A DNA stretch of 64,000 bases from Verrucomicrobiota bacterium (lineage in GTDB: Bacteria; Verrucomicrobiota; Verrucomicrobiia; Palsa-1439). The notes beneath the pieces are model-generated. The model did no database searches. It had not been told where the DNA came from and saw nothing but the letters and a program-made list of their open reading frames with translations. The translations under genes and the position numbers were made by a program. The DNA lies in assembly GCA_003152315.1 (NCBI GenBank), contig PLZV01000025.1:79246-143245 (forward strand), written 5' to 3'. Positions 49,479-57,010 of this stretch are shown here, piece after piece. The first letter of the stretch is position 1; each line of letters begins with the position of its first letter.

Positions 49479-51392
49479 ATGGAAGAACAAGAACGTAAGG
49501 CCGCAACGTCACTGCGGGAATATTTGGAGAATGCCCGTGAGGCGGGCGGTATTGTCCGCTGGATTTGGCGGGAAGTTACCACGCCGCAAAGCCGACGGAA
49601 ACTTTACCGGATGTTCGGCGGCCTGACGGTCGTCATCCTCCTGCAAACGGTTCAACCCGGGGCGGTGGCCTTCATATTCAATGGGCTCACGAGTCGGAAT
49701 GGCCCGATGATTTGCTGGGGGCTCGGTGTTTTCCTGGGGTCCCTCCTCATGCAGAAGCTGGCCGATCGCTATCAGGAATCCGCCCGCGAATGGGTTCTCG
49801 GGCTCCATTGGGGCCGTCTGGATGATCGGATCACGGAACTCTTCTTTGAGAAGTCCGTTGGCCAGCACATTCATGAGGGCACGACGCTCGCGGTGAGCAA
49901 TATCGATAAAGGCCGCTGGCGGCTGCTGGATATGCAGGGAATGATGCTCTTCGAGGGGATTCCCTCGATCACGCAGCTCATCGTGGCGTATGTGTTCCTC
50001 TGCTTCCTCAGTTGGGTCGCGGGAGCAGTGATGGGGGTCGTCATCTTCACCTATCTCTGCTGGTCGATCTATCTCAACTTCCGCGTCAACCAGGTTTGCA
50101 CGCCGATCGACAAAGAGTTTCGGGCCTTGAACCGGCGCCGGGTTGAACGCTGGGAACGGGTGGAGCGGGTCAAGATTTCCGGCAAAGAAGATGAGGAAAC
50201 CCGGGAGATGTCCGGCATTTTCGACGGCGTGATCACGCGGGACAGGAGCTTCTCGCTCTGGTTCATCAAACAGGCCCACATCCGCGGACTGTTTAACGCG
50301 ACCGGCCTGGGAATCATCATGGGGTGGGGCGCCTGGCTGGTCTGGTCTCACAAGTGGCAAATCGGCCTGCTCTATCCGCTCTATGCGTGGTCGGCGCGGG
50401 TCAGCGAAAACATCTGGCGGATCGGCGCGATCGAGCACCAGATCAATTGGAACCTGCCCTCGGTCAAATCCATGATCGAAGCGCTGCGGATTCCGCCGGC
50501 CATTACGGATTCGACGCAGGCGGTCGTGCTGGATCATACCGTCACGCACAAGATTGAATTCGCGGATGTTTCCCATACGTATCCGGCGGAGGTGAAGAAG
50601 ACCGCGGAAGCGCCTCCCGCGTTGCTCCGGGTCAACTTCACGATCGAGCCCGGGGAAAAAGTCGCCCTGCTCGGCGCGAGCGGCGCGGGCAAGACGACCG
50701 TGATGAGAAAACTCCTGCGGTTCGACGATCCGACCTCCGGCAGCGTGCTGGTCGACGGCATCGATCTGCGGACCATCCGTCAGGCTTCCTGGCGGAAGGG
50801 CATCGGCTACATCCCGCAGCAGTCGCAGGTGTTCGACGGCACGATCCGCTACAACCTGACCTATCGGCTCACGACGGAGGAACGAACTCGCATTACCGAT
50901 GCCGAGTTGTGGAAACTGATGCAGCTTCTGCAGATCGACTTCAAGGACCGGCTCACGCATGGTCTCGATACGGTTGTCGGGAAAAACGGCATCAAACTGT
51001 CCGGCGGGCAGGCGCAGCGGCTGATGATCGGCGCGGCGGTGATTCGCCGTCCGTGGCTGCTGGTGATTGATGAAGCGACATCGAGTCTCGACTCCGTGAC
51101 CGAGCATGAGGTGCAGGCAGGGCTGGCAACGGTGCTTTCGGGTTCGGCCACGAGTGCGCTCATCGTGGCCCATCGCCTGAGCACGGTCCGGCATCTCTGC
51201 ACCAAGTTTGTAGTTTTGAAGGCCGCCAATGAGGTCCAGAATGCTGAATCACAAGTTGAGGCCACGGCCAGTTCCTTCGAGGATCTGTACCGTGAATCCC
51301 CGACGTTCCGTCGCTTGGCGGACTATCAGGGAGTCGCCGTCGAAACCTCACACACGATAGGAGCGCCGACAGAACCGTCGGTTGCTGTTTGA
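49479..51392 (+). CDS. ABC exporter, permease-ATPase fusion
   Basis: The 637-residue protein has an N-terminal membrane domain with about six helices (LTVVILLQTVQPGAVAFIF, MICWGLGVFLGSLLMQKLAD, IVAYVFLCFLSWVAGAVMGV and others). The nucleotide-binding domain starts near 375: Walker A LLGASGAGKTTVMRKLL, Q-loop IGYIPQQSQVF, signature KLSGGQAQRLM, Walker B WLLVIDEATSSLDS and switch His IVAHRLSTVRH. This is the type IV exporter plan (lipid, peptide or drug efflux). The cargo is unknown. A possible attenuator precedes it. Gene neighbours give no hint. Confidence 0.92.
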   Translation: MEEQERKAATSLREYLENAREAGGIVRWIWREVTTPQSRRKLYRMFGGLTVVILLQTVQPGAVAFIFNGLTSRNGPMICWGLGVFLGSLLMQKLADRYQESAREWVLGLHWGRLDDRITELFFEKSVGQHIHEGTTLAVSNIDKGRWRLLDMQGMMLFEGIPSITQLIVAYVFLCFLSWVAGAVMGVVIFTYLCWSIYLNFRVNQVCTPIDKEFRALNRRRVERWERVERVKISGKEDEETREMSGIFDGVITRDRSFSLWFIKQAHIRGLFNATGLGIIMGWGAWLVWSHKWQIGLLYPLYAWSARVSENIWRIGAIEHQINWNLPSVKSMIEALRIPPAITDSTQAVVLDHTVTHKIEFADVSHTYPAEVKKTAEAPPALLRVNFTIEPGEKVALLGASGAGKTTVMRKLLRFDDPTSGSVLVDGIDLRTIRQASWRKGIGYIPQQSQVFDGTIRYNLTYRLTTEERTRITDAELWKLMQLLQIDFKDRLTHGLDTVVGKNGIKLSGGQAQRLMIGAAVIRRPWLLVIDEATSSLDSVTEHEVQAGLATVLSGSATSALIVAHRLSTVRHLCTKFVVLKAANEVQNAESQVEATASSFEDLYRESPTFRRLADYQGVAVETSHTIGAPTEPSVAV

Positions 51393-51445
51393 AATGTCGT
51401 GAGCGGCGGGCGCGGATTCGCCGTTATTGATCGCCCGCCGAACTC

Positions 51446-51877
51446 TTACACTTCCTCATTCAGGTTGACGCCAATCAATGAGCTGGTGGAGTTGGTGCTC
51501 GACGTGTTCGTGGTGGACGGTGCGCTATCGCCGTCGGATTTGTGGTGACGGTGGTGGTGGATGGACTTGAGGCCCTGCGCCAACGCGGCGAAGGCGTTTT
51601 GGGCGCCAGCGACGTCGTTCGACTGCAGCGCGGTTTGCAAGGCTTGAAAATCTTTGCTGATTTGACTGTTCGGATCAGCCAGCGCGGTGGCCAGGGGGCC
51701 TTGCGGGTTGTTCTGAATGTCCTTTTGAAAGGCGGTCAGTGCCTTCTGGGCGCTCGCGAGATCCCCGGATTGGACGGCGCTGGCCAGCCCCTGGAAATCC
51801 TGGATCTGTTGGTTGTACCGACTTTGAAGGTAATTCGAAAACGGGTTTGTTGCAGAACTTACACCGGACACGCTCAT
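51446..51877 (-). CDS. Small repeat protein, unknown
   Basis: The 143-residue protein has no signal peptide. After MSVSGVSSATNPFSNYLQSR come two similar helical units (DFQGLASAVQSGDLASAQKA LTAFQKDI and DFQALQTALQSNDVAGAQNA FAALAQGL), a histidine cluster (HHHRHH) and a Ser/Thr-rich tail. The pattern is seen in small proteins of many soil bacteria without known function (from memory). A purine-rich AGAAAGGAAAAAGC precedes the ATG, a good ribosome site. Confidence 0.7.
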   Translation of the reverse strand: MSVSGVSSATNPFSNYLQSRYNQQIQDFQGLASAVQSGDLASAQKALTAFQKDIQNNPQGPLATALADPNSQISKDFQALQTALQSNDVAGAQNAFAALAQGLKSIHHHRHHKSDGDSAPSTTNTSSTNSTSSLIGVNLNEEV

Positions 51878-51895
51878 GCTTTTTCCTTTCTCTAG

Positions 51896-52266
51896 CTGGT
51901 CATCGACGGTCGCTGGTCATCGGCATGGTTATCGTATGAAACTGTGTCTGACTTTAAGCTCACCGTGAGCCGAATTGCTTACTAGCACCACACGTGCCGA
52001 CCGCTAAAGACCGCTCATCCTGCGCAAGTTATGAACCCCGTGGCCGGTTGTACCGGGCAAAATCTGCCACTGTGATCAGCTGTGTAGTCGGTAAATTCCC
52101 GCCTCCAGCCTTCGGACTTCCTTTCTTGCCCAACGCGTCCGAAATCCGTGCCACGACTCCTCTTTGTGCTTTCCTCGCGATTCTGTCAGAGGTTTAATGG
52201 GCTTGGCACAATTGACCGGTGTGAATCCGTCATGATTACAGGTCTGACCGTGGTTACAATCAATCG
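51896..52266. other. Intergenic stretch before the GH30 gene
   Basis: I see no gene here. A TTGACC (near 52213) followed by TGATTA at a 15-base spacing could be a weak promoter for the glycosidase. No repeat of the families described here lies in it. Confidence 0.3.
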
Positions 52267-53820
52267 ATGAGGACTTACATTTTCGCAGCGATCGTTGCGG
52301 TAAGCCTGTCCAGCTCTACTGTACGGGCACAATGCACAGTGGATTGGAACAATGTGCATCAAAGGATTGACGGCTTTGGCGCCTCTTCGGCCTGGCGGAG
52401 TAGTTGGACCGCGGCTCAGGCCGACCTGTTATTTTCCACCAATAAGAGCATCGTTTACACCGATAACTTAAGTCACGTTTCCACCAATAATGGCATTGGC
52501 CTTTCCTTGTTGCGCACGCGCATCGCGCCCGGCGGGACGACGATTGAAAACAGCATCATGCAGATGGCTCAAGCGCGCGGCGCCAGGGTATGGAGTGCGC
52601 CCTGGACTCCACCAGCCGGGTTCAAGAGTTCCGGCGCATTGGACGGGGGCAACTACCTCGGAAGCGGCGCCAATGCCACCAATCTGGCCTACGCCAGACA
52701 GTTGGCCAACTATGTGGTCAACATGAAGAACAGTTACGGCGTCAACCTCTACGCCATCTCCATTCAAAACGAGCCCGATGTCAACCACCCTGATCCGGGT
52801 GGCTACGAAACGTGTCTGTGGTCTTCGCAACAGATTCACGACTTCACCATGAACCTTTACAATGCCTTGCTGGCCAGCAACGCGGCGGCAACCATGATCA
52901 TGCTTCCCGAAGCCGGGAAATGGCCGGATCCAACGGGCCTCGGCGCCGCCACCGTCAGCGACCCGATTTCATTGACGGACGTGGGCATCATCGCCAGCCA
53001 CGATTACGTTACCAACAACGCGGTCGGAGATACCAACACACCAGCGGCAGTGACCAGTTACGGCAAGGCATTGTGGGAGACGGAAGTTGCCCTCCTGTCC
53101 GGCAGTGACAGCACGATTGCCAACGGGCTTTACTATGGCAAACGGATTCATCTGTTTATGACGGTGGCGCAAGTGAACGCCTGGCACTACTGGTGGCTCA
53201 TTGCCGGCAACGGCGTGGGCAATCAAGGGTTGATGGATAACAACGCTTCGACAACCAAACGTTTGTTCGCAGTCGGTCAATACAGCCGTTTTGTGCGCCC
53301 CGGTTATTATCGCATGGACGCAACGAACACCGGCCCCGCATTGATCAGCGCCTACAAGGACCCGGTCGCTGGAGCTTTCGCCATTGTGGCCATCGACACC
53401 AACAGCAGCAGCGCCATCAATCAGACCTTCACCCTGACCCACTTCGCCACCGTGACCTCGGTAACGCCGTGGATTACCTCGGCCACGCTTAATCTTGCCA
53501 GCCAGACGGCTGTGGCCGTCACGAATTCAGCGTTTACCTATACGCTGCCGGCCCAGAGCCTTGTCACCTTCGTGGGGCAAGCGGCGACCAATTCGCCCAG
53601 CCAGATTTCGGCGATTCAGGTGCTGGGCTCGAACGTCCTCGTGACCATCCCGTTGGTGTTCGGCGAGAATTATCAATTGCAATATAGCGACTCGATGGTC
53701 CCGACCAACTGGCTCAACTTGGGCAGTTCAACCAATGGCCTCGGCGGACCGCTGACGGTGATCGACCCCGGCGGGCCGCCGCAACTCCAGCGGTTCTATC
53801 GGTTCCATATCACGCAGTAA
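52267..53820 (+). CDS. GH30-family secreted glycosidase with shared C-terminal module
   Basis: The 517-residue protein has a signal peptide (MRTYIFAAIVAVSLSSSTVR). The GH30 (beta/alpha)8 domain starts QRIDGFGASSAWRSSW; the acid/base Glu is in YAISIQNEPDVNHPDPGGYE (about 160-179) and the nucleophile Glu in KALWETEVALLSGSD (about 262-276); a side beta-domain follows (FAVGQYSRFVRPGYYRM). Such enzymes cut xylan or related beta-glycans. The last 60 residues (NYQLQYSDSMVPTNWLNLGS, then DPGGPPQLQRFYRF) are the same module that ends the giant repeat protein. Confidence 0.9.
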   Translation: MRTYIFAAIVAVSLSSSTVRAQCTVDWNNVHQRIDGFGASSAWRSSWTAAQADLLFSTNKSIVYTDNLSHVSTNNGIGLSLLRTRIAPGGTTIENSIMQMAQARGARVWSAPWTPPAGFKSSGALDGGNYLGSGANATNLAYARQLANYVVNMKNSYGVNLYAISIQNEPDVNHPDPGGYETCLWSSQQIHDFTMNLYNALLASNAAATMIMLPEAGKWPDPTGLGAATVSDPISLTDVGIIASHDYVTNNAVGDTNTPAAVTSYGKALWETEVALLSGSDSTIANGLYYGKRIHLFMTVAQVNAWHYWWLIAGNGVGNQGLMDNNASTTKRLFAVGQYSRFVRPGYYRMDATNTGPALISAYKDPVAGAFAIVAIDTNSSSAINQTFTLTHFATVTSVTPWITSATLNLASQTAVAVTNSAFTYTLPAQSLVTFVGQAATNSPSQISAIQVLGSNVLVTIPLVFGENYQLQYSDSMVPTNWLNLGSSTNGLGGPLTVIDPGGPPQLQRFYRFHITQ

Positions 53821-53861
53821 GAAGTGGCGCGGCAATCTCCCGGTTCGGCCAATTTCCGGCC

Positions 53862-54075
53862 AAACGAACCCGAATTGCCTCTCACAAGTTTATAGACCGA
53901 ACCAATTGCCGTCCAAATAGATAAATGCAGCTTTTCAGGGCGAATAATTCGGGTTCGTTTCGCAGAAACGCATGTTTTGCGGCCCCATCTCCCCTGACAA
54001 AAACCACAAACTTTTTGGCCCCTTACCTTATCAAAGAACTACCCCGACTATACCACTATCGGTGATCGATGTCCA
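53862..54075 (-). repeat. Promoter-hairpin element, copy C (minus orientation)
   Basis: Hairpin arms aaacgaacccgaatt (53862-53876) and aattcgggttcgttt (53946-53960) span 99 bp. On the minus strand the promoter TGGACA (54075-54070), 17-base spacer, TATAGT (54052-54047) points into it, through GTTCTTTGATAAGGTAAGGG and AAAACATGCGTTTCTGCG. The promoter spacing and the ccgatagtggtat stretch match copies B and D. Apart from this element no gene is seen in 53821-54268. Confidence 0.75.
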
Positions 54076-54268
54076 GAGGAAATTCGCCGTCCGCTGGAGC
54101 CGCGCGCGGTGAGCGCGGATTCGGAGAGGTCGCTTGTTCGCCGCCTTTGTCAGGATCATCGACGCATCGTTTGACAAACGTCCCTCCTGTAGGCACGTTG
54201 GTCCGTCATAAGATGGCGCGGAGTTGTCAACGCAGTCGCCGTCTTTCAACCAGGAGAAGAGGTGGCCT

Positions 54269-55273
54269 ATGGCAAATGAAACTGCAAAGATTGTTCGCTT
54301 CCATTCAGTGGGTGGTCCGGAGGTGCTTCAGCTCGATGAACTCCCGCTGCCCAAGCCCGGCAATGGCGAGGTGCGCCTGCGCGTGAAAGCCATCGGACTG
54401 AACCGGGCCGAGTCCATGTTCCGCAGCGGAAAATACCTGCAACAGCCCGTCTTCCCCGCGAAGCTCGGCTACGAGGCCGCGGGCGTTGTCGAAGCCGTTG
54501 GCCCCAAGGTGGACGCGCACTGGCTGGGTAAACTCGCCAGCGTCGTCCCTTCATTTTCTCTCAACGATTACGGCACGTACGGAGAAGTCGCCATCGTTCC
54601 CGAGTACGCGCTGGTGAAATACCCCAAAAATCTTTCACCGGAGCAGGCCACCTCCATCTGGATGGCGTACATGACCGCCTACGGCCCTCTCGTCGCCTAC
54701 GAGAAGGTTGGCAAGGGCGACTTCGTGGTGATCACCGCGGCCAGCAGCAGCGTCGGCATCGCCGCGATCGAGATCGTCAAGCGCGAAGGCGCCGTCAGCA
54801 TCGCGACCACGCGCACCTTGAAGAAGAAAGGCGAACTGCTCGCCCTCGGCGCGGACCATGTCATCGCCACCGAAGAGGAAGATCTCGTGGCTCGCGTCAA
54901 GGAGATCACCGGTGGCAAGGGCGTGCGAGTCACCTTCGATCCCGTCGGCGGCAAGGGAGTTGAACTCCTCGCCCAAGCGGCGACGCAGGGTGGAATCATC
55001 TATGAGTACGGCATGCTGGCGGGCGAACCGACCCCATTCCCGTTGGGCCTCGCGATTGGCAAGGGCTTGACGATTCGCGGTTACATGGTCGGCGAGATCT
55101 TTGGCGTGCCGGAGCGGCGAAAGAAGGTCGAGAAATATGTCCTGGACAACCTGCAAGCCGGCCATTTCAAGCCCCGCATCGCCAAAACATTTCCGCTCGC
55201 GCAGATCGTGGACGCCCACCGCTACCTGGAAAGCAACCAGCAGATCGGCAAGGTCGTCGTCACGGTGCCGTAG
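54269..55273 (+). CDS. Zinc-independent MDR oxidoreductase (quinone-reductase type)
   Basis: The 334-residue protein is an NAD(P)H-dependent medium-chain reductase. It has VRLRVKAIGLNRAESMFRSG, LGYEAAGVVEAVGP, the cofactor loop VVITAASSSVGIAAIEIVKR (about 150-169), GADHVIATEEED, VRVTFDPVGGKGVELLAQAA and a C-terminal LAQIVDAHRYLESNQQIGKV VVTV. The zinc-binding Cys and His of alcohol dehydrogenases are absent, so a quinone or enone reductase is more likely. AGGAGAAGAGG precedes the ATG. It is monocistronic. Confidence 0.92.
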   Translation: MANETAKIVRFHSVGGPEVLQLDELPLPKPGNGEVRLRVKAIGLNRAESMFRSGKYLQQPVFPAKLGYEAAGVVEAVGPKVDAHWLGKLASVVPSFSLNDYGTYGEVAIVPEYALVKYPKNLSPEQATSIWMAYMTAYGPLVAYEKVGKGDFVVITAASSSVGIAAIEIVKREGAVSIATTRTLKKKGELLALGADHVIATEEEDLVARVKEITGGKGVRVTFDPVGGKGVELLAQAATQGGIIYEYGMLAGEPTPFPLGLAIGKGLTIRGYMVGEIFGVPERRKKVEKYVLDNLQAGHFKPRIAKTFPLAQIVDAHRYLESNQQIGKVVVTVP

Positions 55274-55318
55274 GCTGCGGTCGCCAAGCGCGGGTTCGGA
55301 GTGGATCGCCCGGTGGCC

Positions 55319-55705
55319 CTACTTGATTCCCAACTTCGCTTTCACTTCGGCGGTGCTGTAGGGGCCCTTGCCCTCGTTGACAGCGCGGGCCTCCAACAGT
55401 TCCTGCCGTTCCATTAAGGGTGAATTTGGGCCATGCCAACGTTTCACTTTGATCTGATTGCCATGCAGCCGCGCCTGAGCAGCGTCATAGCCAGCCTGCA
55501 TTTTAAGCAGCAAGTCCATGCTGACACCAAAGGCTTTTTCCAAGCGCAACGCCATTTCAGAAGAAACAGCGGCCTTGCCGTGAGTGACATCCGAGAGCGT
55601 TGCGCGACGGACGCCAAGAATATCAGCGGCGCGAGTGACGGTCAGGCCAAGTGCCTCAATAATATCTTCCCGGATGGTTTCACCCGGATGGGGTGGGTTT
55701 TTCAT
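55319..55705 (-). CDS. HigA-type antitoxin with extra antitoxin-like tail
   Basis: The 128-residue protein has an XRE helix-turn-helix of the HigA family, NPPHPGETIREDIIEALGLT, AADILGVRRATLSDVTHGKA and MALRLEKAFGVSMDLLLKMQ, to the usual end GNQIKVKRW at about 98. The frame then runs on for about 30 residues (MERQELLEARAVNEGKGPYS, EVKAKLGIK) that match the end of the small protein at 60.75 kb, also at DNA level. The start ATGAAAAACCC at 55705 gives a near-leaderless gene; an ATG six bases upstream is also possible. No HigB toxin lies next to it. The operator just upstream supports autoregulation. Confidence 0.82.
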   Translation of the reverse strand: MKNPPHPGETIREDIIEALGLTVTRAADILGVRRATLSDVTHGKAAVSSEMALRLEKAFGVSMDLLLKMQAGYDAAQARLHGNQIKVKRWHGPNSPLMERQELLEARAVNEGKGPYSTAEVKAKLGIK

Positions 55706-55716
55706 AAGCATGTCTG

Positions 55717-55745
55717 CGTGTACGGCATAACCGTACACCTGTCAA
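55717..55745 (-). promoter_or_regulatory. Promoter and operator of the HigA-type gene
   Basis: GTGTACGG (55718-55725) and CCGTACAC (55731-55738) form a perfect 8-bp inverted repeat with a 5-base centre. On the minus strand it lies inside the promoter TTGACA (55745-55740), 17-base spacer, TACACG (55722-55717). Binding of the antitoxin would block RNA polymerase, as in TA modules. Confidence 0.7.
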
Positions 55746-56152
55746 GCGCTGCCTTGCAAAACCGCCCGGCGAATCCGCTGCACGCAGCGTTCGCGAGCCT
55801 TCGTCAACCCATGCTCCCAGATACGGATGACGCGCCAGCCGGCTTTGCGCAATTCACGATTCACAAATCGGTCGCGAGCGATGTTCCCGGCCATCTTCTT
55901 CGCCCAAAAAACCTTCCCCGTTCGCCCTCCCCGCTTGCCGCTGGTGGCGCAGGCGTCCCTGCCTGTGGTTGTACTCTGTTGTGCGCCGGTCTCCCGACCG
56001 CGCACGCCAGCCGACCGAAGGTCTCCCAGGCCTTTTCCCGGTCCCATCGAGCTCTTCTTGAGCCACTTCGCCGGATTGGAATGAATCGGACACCCGTGCC
56101 AGAAACAGCCGTCCACAAAAACAGCGAGTCGCTCCTTGGGAAAATATCTCAT
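55742..56152 (-). pseudogene. vsr: Vsr endonuclease remnant with in-frame repeat insert
   Basis: The frame holds only the C-terminal half of a very-short-patch repair endonuclease: FPKERLAVFVDGCFWHGCPI at the start and KKMAGNIARDRFVNRELRKA GWRVIRIWEHGL at the end. Between them sits about 45 residues of low-complexity Gly/Arg sequence (GDLRSAGVRGRETGAQQSTT) not found in Vsr. The N-terminal half with the catalytic Asp is missing. The start overlaps the upstream gene's stop (ATGA), and the stop lies in the HigA promoter. The gene is probably dead. Confidence 0.78.
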
Positions 56153-56451
56153 TGCACACGTGGGCCGAAACAGTTCCCGTCTTCGTCGGTAATCACTCCG
56201 TCGGGATGCACGGTTACTGGGACCACGTATTCCTCAACGGTGATGGCATCATCGAAATCTCGCTCACCCTCCAGAAACTGTCGGAGGCGAATCATGGTGT
56301 GATCGACGATTTCTCTTTGCGCCTCCAACTCGGTTTCAAAAACAATGTACTTGTCCTCGCCATCGCTCACAACAGGCACGGGCCCTTGGCAGAGTGTGTC
56401 GATGTAAATGCAGAAACCTGTCCGAAGGTTGGACGAAACCTCTTGGCTCAC
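56149..56451 (-). CDS. Conserved-looking small acidic protein, unknown
   Basis: The 100-residue acidic protein (TGFCIYIDTLCQGPVPVVSD, DAITVEEYVVPVTVHPDGVI, DEDGNCFGPRVQ) has no signal or helix. It overlaps the preceding 81-residue gene and the vsr remnant by four bases each, so the three are one coupled operon. I recognise no family. Its place between the XRE regulator and the TA antitoxin suggests a part of the accessory module. Confidence 0.62.
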   Translation of the reverse strand: MSQEVSSNLRTGFCIYIDTLCQGPVPVVSDGEDKYIVFETELEAQREIVDHTMIRLRQFLEGERDFDDAITVEEYVVPVTVHPDGVITDEDGNCFGPRVQ

Positions 56452-56693
56452 GTTTGTTCCTCTTGCTGTTTCCGAATTTTGGCGATGATCGAGCGGTAGT
56501 GGCTCGCGATTCGGTCGGCTTCCTCTGCGTCTCTGCAGTCTTCGGGTATGAAGAACTCGTCAGGCGATTCACCGGTTCGCATGTAGCTAGCGGTGTCCTC
56601 CCACTGTTTCGCCCGCACTTCCAGTCCGTCGACCGCTTGGCCGAGATCATTGTCACTCAGTTCGATGTGTAACATGCGCCTCTTTATTGCCAC
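56448..56693 (-). CDS. Small charged protein, unknown
   Basis: The 81-residue, highly charged, helical protein (LSDNDLGQAVDGLEVRAKQW, EADRIASHYRSIIAKIRKQQ) opens the minus-strand operon divergent from the XRE gene. It overlaps the next gene by ATGA. There is no membrane part and no family is recognised. It may be a partner of the acidic 100-residue protein. Confidence 0.6.
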   Translation of the reverse strand: MAIKRRMLHIELSDNDLGQAVDGLEVRAKQWEDTASYMRTGESPDEFFIPEDCRDAEEADRIASHYRSIIAKIRKQQEEQT

Positions 56694-56713
56694 AATTATT
56701 GAATTCTACATGT

Positions 56714-56732
56714 TCTAGTCTGGAACACTAGA
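56714..56732. promoter_or_regulatory. Possible operator between divergent operons
   Basis: TCTAGT (56714-56719) and ACTAGA (56727-56732) are an inverted repeat with a 7-base centre, in the 74-base divergent gap before the XRE gene. It is a likely binding site of that regulator. Confidence 0.45.
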
Positions 56733-56767
56733 CATTTCCTTTTCTGGTAGCCTGGCGCCGCTCCTTT

Positions 56768-57007
56768 ATGGCTACCAAGCGCATGAACATTGTGGGCGAG
56801 CGTGTGAAGCAGGCCCGTCTCAAACACAAGCCGTCGCTCACTCAAGATGAGCTTTCCGGTCGCCTTTCCCGGTTAGGTGTTTACATCGATCGGGCAGGAA
56901 TCGCAAAAATCGAGACCGGAATCCGCCGTGTTCTTGACTACGAGATCAAGGCTCTCGCCGAAGTGCTTGGCGTGTCAGTTGTTTGGCTCCTTGGTGCTAA
57001 GGAATAA
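56768..57007 (+). CDS. XRE-family transcription regulator
   Basis: The 79-residue protein is essentially one helix-turn-helix domain: VGERVKQARLKHKPSLTQDE, RLSRLGVYIDRAGIAKIETG, LDYEIKALAEVLGVSVVWLL. Such small regulators control TA, phage or defence modules. It precedes the DUF2075 gene by three bases and so is its operon partner. The inverted repeat upstream is its likely operator. Confidence 0.88.
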   Translation: MATKRMNIVGERVKQARLKHKPSLTQDELSGRLSRLGVYIDRAGIAKIETGIRRVLDYEIKALAEVLGVSVVWLLGAKE

Positions 57008-57010
57008 GAC

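Noticed and set aside
49509..51194. Long open frame antisense to the ABC exporter
   Set aside because: The product is rich in Arg/Pro/His with no homology sense. The sense strand has a complete set of ABC motifs.
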